The notes: a model not told the origin generated them from the sequence alone. Counted from the stretch's first letter, positions 8,857 through 18,781 are shown. The stretch is DNA of 64,000 nucleotides from Candidatus Thioglobus sp. REDSEA-S12_B1 (GCA_001628405.1 LURN01000077.1:1-64000); one strand, 5' to 3'. A program made the numbers and translations.

Positions 8857-10188
8857 ATGTCTATGGAGTTGTTTGATCGCCAAAAGGAAGCCGTTGGCCA
8901 GGGTGAACGAACGATTCTTGTTCATGTTGAACTCACTTCATCCAACCACTCGCCTGGGAGTGTCGAGGAATTTGAGCAGCTAGCTGAATCCTCAGGACTC
9001 AATATAGTTGACACATTAAATATCAAAAGAAGCTCTACAAAGGCGCAGTTTTTTATTGGAACAGGTAAGGTTGATGAGCTGGCGAAACTAGTCAATGAGA
9101 ATGAAATCGAGCTCGTTATCTTTTCATTGCAATTGTCACCCTCGCAAGAACGTAACTTGGAAAAAGCCTTAAAGTGCCAGGTGATGGATAGAACCGGACT
9201 AATACTTGATATTTTTGCATTAAGGGCAAGCTCTTTTGAGGGAAAACTTCAAGTTGAATTAGCTCAACTAAAGCATCTCTCAACACGACTCGTTAGAGGT
9301 TGGACTCACCTTGAGAGGCAGAAAGGAGGTATTGGACTTCGTGGACCTGGTGAAACTCAATTAGAAACTGATAAGCGGCTGATATCTCTAAGGATTAAAA
9401 ATATCAATAAGCGCCTTTCAAAAGTCCATAAGCAACATGATTTAGGGCGTAAATCAAGGGTAAAAAATCAATTACCTATGATTTCCCTCGCAGGTTATAC
9501 AAATGCTGGTAAATCGACCTTATTTAACTTGCTTACCAAGTCAGAGGTTTATGCCGACGACAAGCTTTTTGCTACCTTAGATTCTACTATCAGAAGAGTC
9601 ATGCTACCAGCTTCTGGAGAGGCGGTAATTGCTGATACAGTTGGGTTTATTCAAGACTTGCCCCATGAACTAATTGAGGCATTTAAATCAACTTTGGAGG
9701 AAACACGTCAGGCTAATGTTCTTCTTCATGTCGTTGATGCTTCTGATCCAAATAGTAGAGATAAAATTGAGCAAGTTGAAGAAATCATTGAACAAATTGA
9801 TGCTGAGAAAATTCCCAGAATCATTGTGATGAATAAGATTGATGATATCAATGATTTTCACCCAAGAATTGATAAAGACAATGAGGGGAATATTTATCGT
9901 GTATGGCTTTCAGCTCATACAGGTGAAGGTGTTGATCTACTTTATGAGGCTCTTTCTCAAAGTTTAAGTGGGATGATGACTTTTGCAAGTATTAAATTAG
10001 ACGTTCAGTCTGCTTATATAAGAAGTGAAATTCATAAAGTTGGATTTATTAAAAAAGAAATAATGAATGAATTTGGACAGTGGCTACTTGAAATTAACGT
10101 CACTAGTCACTATCTAGAAAGATTATTAGATAAGCAAGGTGTTTCATTATTATGGAAGCAGAAGTCTCAACAGAGTCAAATGGCATAG
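8857..10188 (+). CDS. hflX: GTPase HflX, ribosome-splitting/rescue factor
   Basis: Translational GTPase that binds the 50S subunit and splits stalled ribosomes. It is 443 residues: an N-terminal HflX domain (ILVHVEL opening, then QVELAQLKHLSTRLVRGWTH), a Gly-rich linker (GGIGLRGPGETQLETDKR), the G domain with G1 GYTNAGKSTLF, G3 DTVGFI and G4 MNKID, and a C-terminal tail. The start may be 8857 or the ATG at 8863. It sits between clpX and lon, not beside hfq as in enterics, and its 3' end overlaps lon by 37 bases. Confidence 0.95.
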   Translation: MSMELFDRQKEAVGQGERTILVHVELTSSNHSPGSVEEFEQLAESSGLNIVDTLNIKRSSTKAQFFIGTGKVDELAKLVNENEIELVIFSLQLSPSQERNLEKALKCQVMDRTGLILDIFALRASSFEGKLQVELAQLKHLSTRLVRGWTHLERQKGGIGLRGPGETQLETDKRLISLRIKNINKRLSKVHKQHDLGRKSRVKNQLPMISLAGYTNAGKSTLFNLLTKSEVYADDKLFATLDSTIRRVMLPASGEAVIADTVGFIQDLPHELIEAFKSTLEETRQANVLLHVVDASDPNSRDKIEQVEEIIEQIDAEKIPRIIVMNKIDDINDFHPRIDKDNEGNIYRVWLSAHTGEGVDLLYEALSQSLSGMMTFASIKLDVQSAYIRSEIHKVGFIKKEIMNEFGQWLLEINVTSHYLERLLDKQGVSLLWKQKSQQSQMA

Positions 10189-12488
10189 TCCAACAATCGA
10201 TACCTCTTTTGCCGCTCAGAGATGTGGTGGTTTTTCCTCATACCGTTATTCCCTTATTCATAGGTAGAAAGTCTTCTGTCAAGGCAATTACACAAGCTAT
10301 GGAGGCAGATAAAAATGTATTCCTAGCAACTCAAAAAGATGAAACAATTGAGGAGCCAACTAATGACGAGCTTCACAAGGTTGGCACACTAGCAACAATC
10401 CTTCAACTTCTGAAGCTGCCTGACGGAACGATTAAGGTTCTTGTTGAAGGCGTTAAACGCAGCAAAATAGAAGAGTTTGTTGACTTAGGAGATTACACAG
10501 AGGTTGTCCTCAGTGACTGCACTTTGAGTTTCGATGATGATACAGAAATTAAAGCCATGATGCGCCTTGCTCTTGAGAATTTTGAAAAATATATCAAGTT
10601 GAGTAAAAAAATTCCTGAAGAGGTATATAAGGTTCTTAAAGAAATTGATGATATAGAGAGATTTAGTGATGTAATCATTGCAAATTTAAGTCTTAAAGTT
10701 GATGAAAAGCAGAGCCTTCTTGAAAGTAGCCAAGCTAAAGATAGGCTTGAAACTATTCTTTCTATCCTTGAGGGTGAGTTAGATGTCTTAGGTGCTGAAC
10801 AGAAGATTCAAAACAGAGTTCGTAAGCAAATGGAGTCTAACCAGAGGGATTATTATTTGAATGAACAAATGAAATCCATTCAAAAAGAGCTTGGAACACT
10901 TGATGATGAAAATGAAATCGAAGAACTCCAAAATAATATCAATAAGGCGAGAATGCCTAAAGAGGCAAAGAACAAAGCACAAAGTGAGCTAAATAAACTC
11001 CAAAGAATGTCATCTCAGTCTTCTGATGCGTCAATTATTAGAACTTATATTGAAAATTTATGTTCAGTCCCATGGAGTAAAAAAACTAAAACAAATAAAG
11101 ATTTGGTTAAGGCTCAAAAAATTCTTGACGAGGATCATTATGGACTAGATAAAGTCAAAGAGAGGATTATGGAGCATCTTGCTGTTCAGAGTCGAGTTAC
11201 TCACAATAAGGCAAACATTCTTTGTTTAGTTGGGCCTCCGGGAGTTGGTAAAACTTCACTAGGAGAATCCATAGCAAAATCAGTGAATCGAAAGTATGTT
11301 CGAATGGCGCTTGGTGGCGTTAGAGACGAAGCTGAAATACGTGGACACAGAAGGACATACATTGGTGCAATGCCCGGTTCAATTGTTCAAAAAATGCAAA
11401 AGGTTAAGGTAAAGAATCCATTATTTTTACTTGACGAGATTGATAAGATGGCTTCTGACTTTAGGGGTGACCCAAGTTCAGCTATGCTTGAGGTATTAGA
11501 TCCAGAGCAAAATCATACATTCAATGACCATTACCTAGAGGTTGATTATGACTTGTCACAAGTGATGTTTGTTGCAACTGCCAACTCATTGAACCTTCCA
11601 GAGGCATTGGTTGATAGAATGGAGATAATCCAGTTGTCTGGATACACTGAAGATGAGAAGCTTGAGATTGCAAAAAGACACTTGATCGCTAAGCAAATGA
11701 AAAACAATGGGATTAAGAGTTCAGAAATAGTTTTTAAAGATTCGGCAATCATGGACATTATTCGCTACTACACTAGAGAGGCAGGTGTAAGAAACCTTGA
11801 TCGTGAGATTGGCAGTATTTGCAGAAAGGTTGTTAAAGATGTCACTCTAAAAAAACGCAAAACAAAAGCTATTATTAACTCAAAAAGCCTACCAAAGTTT
11901 TTAGGTATGAAGAAATTTAGATTTGGATTGGCTGAGGAGCATAACCAAATTGGCGAGGTAACTGGATTGGCTTGGACATCGGTTGGTGGAGATTTGTTGA
12001 CTATTGAAGCTTCTTCATACAAAGGAAAGGGAAAGTTAAACTATACAGGGCAACTAGGCGATGTTATGAAGGAGTCAATACAGGCCGCAATGTCGGTTAC
12101 TAGATTGCGTGCTGATTCCTTAGGAATTGCCGATGATTTCCATGAAAAGCTTGATATTCATATTCATGTCCCCGATGGATCTACTCCGAAAGATGGTCCT
12201 AGTGCTGGTGCAGCAATGTGCACTGCTTTAGTTTCAGTTTTGACTGGTAGAAAAGTTAAGGCAGCTGTCGCAATGACTGGAGAGATTACTCTTCGAGGTG
12301 AGATCACTCCAATTGGAGGACTTAAAGAAAAGCTTCTTGCAGCTATGCGCGGTGGTATCAAAACAGTTATTATCCCTGAGGATAATGAGAGAGAGCTTTC
12401 TGAAGTACCTGAAAAAATCAAAAGCAAGCTTGAAATTATTAAAGTTAAATGGATTGATCAAGTGCTAGACATTGCACTTGAGAAATAA
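10152..12488 (+). CDS. lon: ATP-dependent protease Lon
   Basis: Homohexameric AAA+ serine protease that degrades misfolded and regulatory proteins; 778 residues. The N-terminal substrate domain opens with PLLPLRDVVVFPHTVIPLF. A coiled region precedes the ATPase domain, which has Walker A GPPGVGKTSLG and Walker B LFLLDEIDKM. The C-terminal protease domain holds the Ser-Lys dyad: Ser in PKDGPSAGAAM and Lys in GGLKEKLLAAMRGG. The start ATG lies 37 bases inside hflX, in another frame, so translation is probably coupled. The hupB gene that often follows lon is absent; rsmB converges instead. Confidence 0.97.
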   Translation: MEAEVSTESNGIVQQSIPLLPLRDVVVFPHTVIPLFIGRKSSVKAITQAMEADKNVFLATQKDETIEEPTNDELHKVGTLATILQLLKLPDGTIKVLVEGVKRSKIEEFVDLGDYTEVVLSDCTLSFDDDTEIKAMMRLALENFEKYIKLSKKIPEEVYKVLKEIDDIERFSDVIIANLSLKVDEKQSLLESSQAKDRLETILSILEGELDVLGAEQKIQNRVRKQMESNQRDYYLNEQMKSIQKELGTLDDENEIEELQNNINKARMPKEAKNKAQSELNKLQRMSSQSSDASIIRTYIENLCSVPWSKKTKTNKDLVKAQKILDEDHYGLDKVKERIMEHLAVQSRVTHNKANILCLVGPPGVGKTSLGESIAKSVNRKYVRMALGGVRDEAEIRGHRRTYIGAMPGSIVQKMQKVKVKNPLFLLDEIDKMASDFRGDPSSAMLEVLDPEQNHTFNDHYLEVDYDLSQVMFVATANSLNLPEALVDRMEIIQLSGYTEDEKLEIAKRHLIAKQMKNNGIKSSEIVFKDSAIMDIIRYYTREAGVRNLDREIGSICRKVVKDVTLKKRKTKAIINSKSLPKFLGMKKFRFGLAEEHNQIGEVTGLAWTSVGGDLLTIEASSYKGKGKLNYTGQLGDVMKESIQAAMSVTRLRADSLGIADDFHEKLDIHIHVPDGSTPKDGPSAGAAMCTALVSVLTGRKVKAAVAMTGEITLRGEITPIGGLKEKLLAAMRGGIKTVIIPEDNERELSEVPEKIKSKLEIIKVKWIDQVLDIALEK

Positions 12489-12500
12489 TTAGTCACCAAA

Positions 12501-13769
12501 TCAAATTTGTTTGACTAGTTGAGCATAATAAAAACCATCATGGTTGTTATGAGGCAATTGTTGACTGCCAGTTGTTTTAAATCCCCAAGAAAGATTTATT
12601 TCTTCAATTTTTGCATCAGATGTTTTTTCTAAAAATCTATTGATTTGATTCTCATTTTCCTCTTTTAATATCGAACATGTAGCATATAAAAGTTTCCCTC
12701 CTGGTTTTAGCATTGTCCAAAGATTCTCAAGAATAGATGACTGAGTTTCAATGATTTGACCTAGATCTTTTGGTTTTCTTAAAAGCTTAATATCCGGGTG
12801 TCTTCTAATAACTCCAGTTCCTGTACATGGTGCATCTAATAAGATACTATCAAATTTTTTTTGATTCCACCAGTCCTTTTTTGTGGCATCGCCAGAAACC
12901 ACCTTAACGTTTTTAACCTTCATTCGAGTAAGATTTTCTCTAACTCGCTTTAATCTCATTTCATCAAAATCTAAAGCTATTATTTCTGAATCTGGAGCAA
13001 GTTCTGCAAGATGGGTTGTTTTTCCTCCCGGTGCGCAGCAAGCATCTAAAATTGAGTCATTTTTTTTGGGCGACATGAGATATCCAGCCAATTGTGCAGA
13101 TACATCTTGAACATAGCATGAGCCTTTTTCAAAATCAGGTAGTTTATCAACACTAATAGCTTCCCTTAGGGTCAATGACTGTTCAGATATCTCAGAAGAA
13201 TAAGAATCAATATTTTGACCCATCAGTTTCTTTTTATAGTTTTCTCTTCCAATAGATGGATGAACTCTAATACTCATTGGAGCTTGTTTATTATTTTCTA
13301 TGAAAATATTTTCATAATTCTCTGGATAGTCTTTTTTTATTTTTTTTACAAGCCAGCTTGGGTGTGAATAATGGCTTGAATCAAGAATTACTTTTTGATC
13401 CCTATCAATGCCCCTGAGGATTGCGTTAATTAAGCCTTTTGCCCATGTTTTATCAATTATCTTTGCTACTTCCACTGTTTCATTGATTGCTGCGTGTCTG
13501 GAAATATCGGTATAAATTATTTGGTAAGCACCAAGCACCATCAAGCAATGCAGATCAAGATTTTTCTTTTCTAATGGCTTATCGAGTCGAGGAGTTATGA
13601 TGTCATTGAGGTGATGATAAAACCTAATCGATCCAAATGCCAAAGATTTTGCAAATGAAATGTCTAGCTGATTGACTGGAAAAAGTGCTTCAGACAAAGA
13701 ACGCTTCTGTAAAACTACTTCGCAAATAGCTTTATGTGCAATGACTCTGGCGTTATTTTTATCGGGCAA
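12501..13769 (-). CDS. rsmB: 16S rRNA (cytosine967-C5)-methyltransferase
   Basis: Methylates C967 of 16S rRNA using SAM; 422 residues. An N-terminal NusB-like RNA-binding domain (about 1-130) precedes a Rossmann methyltransferase domain with motif I DACCAPGGKTTHLAEL, and two catalytic-type cysteines in DAPCTGTG and YATCSI. The likely start is a TTG at 13769, since no ATG is near and the homology begins at once. It overlaps the end of dsbC by 11 bases, so the two are co-transcribed. The 3' end converges on lon with 12 bases between stops. Confidence 0.93.
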   Translation of the reverse strand: MPDKNNARVIAHKAICEVVLQKRSLSEALFPVNQLDISFAKSLAFGSIRFYHHLNDIITPRLDKPLEKKNLDLHCLMVLGAYQIIYTDISRHAAINETVEVAKIIDKTWAKGLINAILRGIDRDQKVILDSSHYSHPSWLVKKIKKDYPENYENIFIENNKQAPMSIRVHPSIGRENYKKKLMGQNIDSYSSEISEQSLTLREAISVDKLPDFEKGSCYVQDVSAQLAGYLMSPKKNDSILDACCAPGGKTTHLAELAPDSEIIALDFDEMRLKRVRENLTRMKVKNVKVVSGDATKKDWWNQKKFDSILLDAPCTGTGVIRRHPDIKLLRKPKDLGQIIETQSSILENLWTMLKPGGKLLYATCSILKEENENQINRFLEKTSDAKIEEINLSWGFKTTGSQQLPHNNHDGFYYAQLVKQI

Positions 13770-14478
13770 TTGTTTGTAAAATTCTATTTAACAAATCGTT
13801 TGGAGGCAGGTAACCCGGCAAATTTGTACCATTTTCAAAAAATATTGATGGCGTTCCATTAACACCTAATTGCTTTGAGATTGCCAGTTGTTCAGCAACC
13901 GGGTTTATACAATCCGGACTATCTGGTAGATATCGTTTAGTTTTATAGTCATGGATGGCGAGTGCCTTGTCTTCTGCACACCAGATTTTTTCCATGGCAC
14001 TTTGAGCATTTGGATGAAGTTGCTCTAAAGGAGATGCTAGATACTTGACGGTAATACCTAGTTTATTCATTTCATTCATATTGGCATGCAATTTAGCACA
14101 GTAAGGGCAGTCAACATCGGTAAAGACGTTGATTACATATTTTTCATCTTTAGCCTTAAAGATTATCTTGTCGTCATCACTGATACTTTCTAAAATTCCG
14201 AGCTTAATCGAATTAATCCGATTTGTAGAAATATTAGTCATTTGTTCTAAGTCTGTTACTGCGCCCTGAACCACATACTTACCATCTGTCGAAATATACA
14301 TTACTTCAATCCAAGGATCAGTGAGCACGACCTCATAAAAACCCTCTAATTCTGAAGCACTAATATTTTCTGCTTTAATTTCAGGAAAAAATGGCTTTAG
14401 TTTGTCTACAATCATGCTGACCTCTGCCAGTGCAAAGTTAGTTAAAAATATTAAAGTGACAGCTATTAACTTTTTCAT
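13759..14478 (-). CDS. dsbC: Thiol:disulfide interchange protein, DsbC/DsbG family
   Basis: Periplasmic disulfide isomerase. The 239-residue precursor has a signal peptide (MKKLIAVTLIFLTNFALA), an N-terminal dimerisation domain, and a thioredoxin-fold domain with the active site DVDCPYCAKLH. E. coli DsbC has CGYC, so the Pro makes the dipeptide thioredoxin-unlike and slightly different in redox potential. The cis-Pro region GTPSIFFENG is present. It is the first gene of a two-gene minus unit with rsmB and diverges from pepA. Confidence 0.9.
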   Translation of the reverse strand: MKKLIAVTLIFLTNFALAEVSMIVDKLKPFFPEIKAENISASELEGFYEVVLTDPWIEVMYISTDGKYVVQGAVTDLEQMTNISTNRINSIKLGILESISDDDKIIFKAKDEKYVINVFTDVDCPYCAKLHANMNEMNKLGITVKYLASPLEQLHPNAQSAMEKIWCAEDKALAIHDYKTKRYLPDSPDCINPVAEQLAISKQLGVNGTPSIFFENGTNLPGYLPPNDLLNRILQTIAR

Positions 14479-14536
14479 ATAAGAAACCGATGATTAAAGG
14501 AGTAAATTTTACAGTTTTTTGGTAGAATACCGGGAT

Positions 14537-14542
14537 TATAAT
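14537..14542 (+). promoter_or_regulatory. -10 box upstream of pepA
   Basis: TATAAT ends only 14 bases before the pepA start, in the 78-base divergent gap with dsbC. The predicted leader is therefore only several bases long, close to leaderless, although GGAA at 14547-14550 could be a short ribosome site. The -35 zone is T-rich and degenerate. Confidence 0.45.
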
Positions 14543-14556
14543 TCTCGGAACTAGAT

Positions 14557-15984
14557 ATGGACTTTTTCGTTACTCATCAGGCTGTTGATCACTACAGTGG
14601 TGACTGCTCAGTTGCCTTTGCTTCAAAGGACAAATCAAATGACAACAGAATTATTCAGACTTATTTAGATCTTCACCGATTTGAGCCAAAACTAGCGAAT
14701 ACTCTAATGCTTGGAAATGTAGAAGGTTATAAGTCTAGAAGAGTTCTAGTGGTTGGCTTAGGAGAATTGCCTCTTACTAAGAAAAACTTCATTAAGGCGT
14801 TAAAATCACTCTCATCAGCAATGAGTAATTCAAAGGTGAAAAATGTGGTCATTCCTAGTGTCGAGGTTGAGGGTGCTGATGAGTCGTGGATTCAAATTTC
14901 AATTGCTAGGGTTCTGAAGAACGAGAGTTATAAGGTTAACAAGGTTGGTGTAAAGGAAGAAAAAAGTGATATTCTCCTCGAGGCGGTTAATATATATTCA
15001 AAAAATAATGGTGCTTCAGAAATACAGAAAGGAGTGGCTATTGCTAATGGAATGGCGCTTACAAGAGAACTAGGTGACTTGCCTCCAAATATCTGTACTC
15101 CAACTTACATTGCCGATACTGCCAAATCAATTGCAAAAACTTATGGGCTAGAATGTGAGATTTTAGAGGAATCTGATATGGAGTCTCTCGGAATGCACTC
15201 CTTACTCTCAGTCTCCAAAGGCTCCTCTCAACCTGGAAAATTAATCAGTTTAAAATATTCGAATGCGGGAAATGATGCCCCTATCGTACTAGTAGGAAAA
15301 GGGGTAACCTTTGATAGTGGGGGAATTTCTTTAAAGCCTGGCTCAGGAATGGACGAAATGAAGTACGATATGTGCGGTGCAGCTTCAGTTCTAGGAACAA
15401 TGAGTGCTATTGCTGAAATGAATCTTAAAGTTAATTTAATCGTTGTTGTGCCTGCAGTAGAAAATATGCCTGCTCATAATGCTTCTAAACCTGGCGATGT
15501 AGTAAAAAGTATGTCAGGACAAACTATTGAAATACTTAATACTGATGCAGAAGGTCGACTCATATTGTGTGATGCTTTAACTTATTGTGAAAAATATAAA
15601 CCAAAAACGGTTATTGATATTGCCACACTAACTGGAGCCGTTATTATTGCATTAGGAAAACACCATTCTGGCGTGATGTCAAATGATCAAGATCTTGCAG
15701 ATGCCTTGAAAATTTCAGGTGAATCTGCCCAAGATACTGTTTGGCAGCTTCCACTTGACGAAGAATACGATGACCAACTCAAATCTAATTTCGCAGATAT
15801 GGCGAATATTGGTGGTAGAGAGGCAGGTACAGTAACCGCAGGGTGTTTTCTAGCTCGTTATACAAAAAAATATTCCTGGGCTCATATTGATATTGCAGGA
15901 ACTGCATGGCTCGGAGGATCTAAAAAAGGTGCCACTGGACGTCCTGTGCCATTATTGACTCAGTATATTATGGATCAAGTTTAG
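14557..15984 (+). CDS. pepA: Leucyl aminopeptidase (cytosol aminopeptidase, M17)
   Basis: Hexameric two-metal aminopeptidase, in some bacteria also a DNA-binding factor. It is 475 residues, slightly shorter than the E. coli protein. The N-terminal macro-like domain is divergent. The C-terminal catalytic domain is typical: VGKGVTFDSGGISLKP (metal-binding Lys and Asp) and the M17 signature NTDAEGRLILCDAL. It starts a co-directional run with ppnP, pabC and mltG. Confidence 0.95.
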   Translation: MDFFVTHQAVDHYSGDCSVAFASKDKSNDNRIIQTYLDLHRFEPKLANTLMLGNVEGYKSRRVLVVGLGELPLTKKNFIKALKSLSSAMSNSKVKNVVIPSVEVEGADESWIQISIARVLKNESYKVNKVGVKEEKSDILLEAVNIYSKNNGASEIQKGVAIANGMALTRELGDLPPNICTPTYIADTAKSIAKTYGLECEILEESDMESLGMHSLLSVSKGSSQPGKLISLKYSNAGNDAPIVLVGKGVTFDSGGISLKPGSGMDEMKYDMCGAASVLGTMSAIAEMNLKVNLIVVVPAVENMPAHNASKPGDVVKSMSGQTIEILNTDAEGRLILCDALTYCEKYKPKTVIDIATLTGAVIIALGKHHSGVMSNDQDLADALKISGESAQDTVWQLPLDEEYDDQLKSNFADMANIGGREAGTVTAGCFLARYTKKYSWAHIDIAGTAWLGGSKKGATGRPVPLLTQYIMDQV

Positions 15985-15994
15985 GAATCAAGTT

Positions 15995-16306
15995 ATGAGC
16001 TCATTTAAAGACGTAGAAATTATAAAAGCTGCTAACATTTATTTTGAAGGCAAAGTCACTAGTAGAGTTATAAAGTTTAATGATGAAAGCACCAAAACTC
16101 TTGGAATTATGATGCCAGGTGAGTTCGAATTTTCTACTGAAAAGCATGAACTTATGGAGATCCTCGCTGGTGAGCTAAGTGTTTTACTTCCAGGGGATGA
16201 ACATTGGCAAACTATAAAGGGCGGAGATTCATTTGAAGTTCCTGCACAAAGCATTTTTAAGTTAAAAGTTAAATCAGTTGTTGATTATTGCTGTTCATAT
16301 TCTTAA
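15995..16306 (+). CDS. ppnP: Pyrimidine/purine nucleoside phosphorylase PpnP (DUF1255, cupin fold)
   Basis: Small cupin-fold phosphorolytic enzyme acting on several nucleosides, 103 residues, usual length. The family pattern is clear: NIYFEGKVTSRVI, LGIMMPGEFEFST, ELMEILAGELSVLLPG and GDSFEVPAQSIFKLKV. It lies 10 bases after pepA. Confidence 0.93.
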   Translation: MSSFKDVEIIKAANIYFEGKVTSRVIKFNDESTKTLGIMMPGEFEFSTEKHELMEILAGELSVLLPGDEHWQTIKGGDSFEVPAQSIFKLKVKSVVDYCCSYS

Positions 16307-16320
16307 CTTGAATAGTATCT

Positions 16321-16326
16321 TATAAT
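16321..16326 (+). promoter_or_regulatory. Possible -10 box for pabC
   Basis: A perfect TATAAT falls in the 33-base gap between ppnP and pabC, 13 bases before the pabC start. There is no good -35 hexamer. It could give an additional start for pabC-mltG-tmk-holB. Confidence 0.3.
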
Positions 16327-16339
16327 GCTCTAATAGGAT

Positions 16340-17173
16340 ATGGATTCAATTGTACTCATCAATGGTCAAGAGCAGTCAGATATAAGTATTTATAACCGCA
16401 ATGTTCAATACGGCGATGGTTTATTCGAGACTTGTGTTGCTAAAGATAATCAAATATTATTTTGGGAAAAGCATCTCTTAAGGCTAGAAGAAGGTTGTGA
16501 GAGGCTAAAAATAAAAAAAATAGAAGAATCAACTTGGCTAAAAGATATTAAAAAGGCCTTTGGTTTATCTGCACATAAAAATTGCGTCATTAAATTAATT
16601 CTCTCTCGAGGAAATTCCCAAAGAGGCTACAGCTATCCTAGTGATATCATGCCGGTTAGAGTTGTCATTCTCTCAGAGATGAAAAAAACTCTAGAAAAGA
16701 AATCATTCTCCCTTGAGTATGCTCAAAGTGGCTACCATTCAAATCCAAATTTAGCCGGCATTAAGCATTGCAACAGAATTGAGCAGATTTTGGCTAGAGC
16801 AACGTTAAAAGAGGACGAGGCAATTATGCTAGATGAAAATCAAAACATCATATCTGTCACTCAAGGAAATATATATTTTATTTTTGCGCAAAAGCTATTG
16901 ACGCCAAAGCTTGATAGGTGCGGTGTGATTGGAAGTCGAAGATCACTAATTTTGGAGATTGCCAAATCAATTGATCTTAATGTCGAAGAGGGGAATATCT
17001 CAACGACGGATGTAAAAAATGCAGATGAAGCATTTATTTCAAATAGCATTATTGGTATACAGTCGGTCAGTTCAATAGAGAATCATCAGCTACCAAATAG
17101 ATTCTTGACAGATAAGATTAAAGCAGCATTTGAATCTGAGACTCAAGATATCAAATCTTGGACATGTATCTAA
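16340..17173 (+). CDS. pabC: Aminodeoxychorismate lyase
   Basis: PLP fold-type IV enzyme that converts 4-amino-4-deoxychorismate to p-aminobenzoate and pyruvate in folate synthesis. It is 277 residues. The opening SIYNRNVQYGDGLFETC is characteristic, the PLP Lys is in AGIKHCNRIEQ, and TQGNIYFIF is the conserved cofactor region. Its neighbours mltG-tmk-holB follow in the order known from gammaproteobacteria. It overlaps the start of mltG. Confidence 0.94.
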   Translation: MDSIVLINGQEQSDISIYNRNVQYGDGLFETCVAKDNQILFWEKHLLRLEEGCERLKIKKIEESTWLKDIKKAFGLSAHKNCVIKLILSRGNSQRGYSYPSDIMPVRVVILSEMKKTLEKKSFSLEYAQSGYHSNPNLAGIKHCNRIEQILARATLKEDEAIMLDENQNIISVTQGNIYFIFAQKLLTPKLDRCGVIGSRRSLILEIAKSIDLNVEEGNISTTDVKNADEAFISNSIIGIQSVSSIENHQLPNRFLTDKIKAAFESETQDIKSWTCI

Positions 17174-18147
17174 TAACTAAGGGCAAAATCCTTTCACGAT
17201 CTATAGCTTCAGTTCTTTTACTATTATTCTTTGCATGGATACTTACATCGAAGGATATTCTGCTTATCCAGCCCCAAATTTTTCAGGTTAAGCCCGGGTC
17301 CTCAATGGGTCAAGTAGCTCAGGAGCTTAGTGATAAAAAAATTATAAAATCAAAGAGGTTTTTTACATCACTCAGCAGACTTCTCAATGCAAACAATAAG
17401 TTAAAGTCTGGTTATTATGAATTGCAGCCAGAAACCAGTGTTTTTGATTTTATAGAACAAATTTCTAAAGGTGATGTTCTTAAAACCAAAATTACCTTGA
17501 TTGAAGGAAAAACTATTCAGCATTACTTTAATCAATTAAGCGAAGATCCATCTGTAACAGTTAGGGGTTCTTTAGATAATGTCATGGATTCAATTGGCGT
17601 TCAAAAACCTTATGATGGGTGGTTTTATCCTGAAACTTATATTTTTAATTATGGAGAAAGCATTGAGAATGTTCTCAAAAAATCTCATGAAACTATGAAA
17701 TCTAAATTGATGGAGTTATGGGAAGAGAGGGATAAAAGTGTGCCACTAGATTCGCCATATCAAGCAATCATTTTAGCCTCATTAATTGAAAATGAAACTG
17801 CACTCGATTATGAAAAGCCATTAATATCTAGTGTATTTATTGGGAGATTGAACTTAAATATGAGACTACAAACAGACCCAACTGTTATTTATGCATTGGG
17901 TGAGCAATACAAACCGCCATTAACTCGAAGTGATTTACAGTTTGACCATCCGTATAATACTTATCGTATTAAAGGCCTGCCTCCAGGCGCCATTTCTTCT
18001 GTAGGCTATAAGTCTCTTTATGCAGCTCTTCATCCAGCCAAGGGCAATGACCTCTACTTTGTTTCAAAAAAGGACGGAAGTCACGCCTTTGCTTCAACTT
18101 ATGATGATCATAAAGAGAATATCAAGAAGTACTTAAAGGCTAACTAG
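17164..18147 (+). CDS. mltG: Endolytic murein transglycosylase MltG (YceG-like)
   Basis: Inner-membrane lytic transglycosylase that cuts nascent glycan strands. From the ATG at 17164 it is 327 residues; a TTG at 17158 would add two. One N-terminal transmembrane helix (SIASVLLLLFFAWILT) is followed by a LysM-like domain (VKPGSSMGQVAQEL) and the YceG domain with the catalytic Glu in LIENET and the RLQTDPTVIYALG and PYNTYRIKGLPPGAI motifs. Overlaps pabC by about 10 bases. Confidence 0.94.
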   Translation: MYLITKGKILSRSIASVLLLLFFAWILTSKDILLIQPQIFQVKPGSSMGQVAQELSDKKIIKSKRFFTSLSRLLNANNKLKSGYYELQPETSVFDFIEQISKGDVLKTKITLIEGKTIQHYFNQLSEDPSVTVRGSLDNVMDSIGVQKPYDGWFYPETYIFNYGESIENVLKKSHETMKSKLMELWEERDKSVPLDSPYQAIILASLIENETALDYEKPLISSVFIGRLNLNMRLQTDPTVIYALGEQYKPPLTRSDLQFDHPYNTYRIKGLPPGAISSVGYKSLYAALHPAKGNDLYFVSKKDGSHAFASTYDDHKENIKKYLKAN

Positions 18148-18163
18148 TTTAAAATTATCAGGT

Positions 18164-18781
18164 ATGACAAAGGGAAAGTTTATCACTATTGATGGCGTTG
18201 AAGGTGCTGGTAAAAGTACACAAATAGACCTTATTTGTAGCTATTTGCATCAAAAAGGTATTGAAGTTGTCAGAACTCGAGAACCAGGAGGAACCGCAGT
18301 TGGAGAGAAAATCCGGTCTGTTTTGCTTGATGTAGAAAATCAAGAAATGCACAGTGATACCGAGCTACTATTGATGTTTAGTTCCCGAAATGAGTTGATT
18401 CAAAATAAAATCATACCAGCCTTGAATGAAGGTTTTTGGGTTGTGAGTGATCGCTTTACTGATGCTTCATTCGCTTATCAAGGTGGCGGAAGAATGCTTA
18501 ATTTAGATCGCATTGATAAACTAGCAGATTGGGTTCTAGGCGACTTTAAGCCAGATCTGACTCTCCTTCTGGATGTTAGTGTTGAGGTTGGCATGGAGAG
18601 AATAGAGTCTCGTGCAGCCAAAGATAGGATTGAGCTCGAAGAGAGAGCTTTTTTTGAGCGCGTAAGATCAGTCTTTGTAAGCAGATCTGAAGCCTTCCCT
18701 GATCGCATTAAATTGATAGATGCAAATGACTCGGTTGAGGGCATTCAATCTAAAATTAGGGCATATATAGATCTACTATGA
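18164..18781 (+). CDS. tmk: Thymidylate kinase
   Basis: Phosphorylates dTMP to dTDP. It is 205 residues with P-loop GVEGAGKSTQ, the DR(Y/F) motif SDRFTDASFAYQGGGR, and the dTMP-binding TREPGGT. It ends with an ATGA overlap into holB. Confidence 0.96.
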   Translation: MTKGKFITIDGVEGAGKSTQIDLICSYLHQKGIEVVRTREPGGTAVGEKIRSVLLDVENQEMHSDTELLLMFSSRNELIQNKIIPALNEGFWVVSDRFTDASFAYQGGGRMLNLDRIDKLADWVLGDFKPDLTLLLDVSVEVGMERIESRAAKDRIELEERAFFERVRSVFVSRSEAFPDRIKLIDANDSVEGIQSKIRAYIDLL

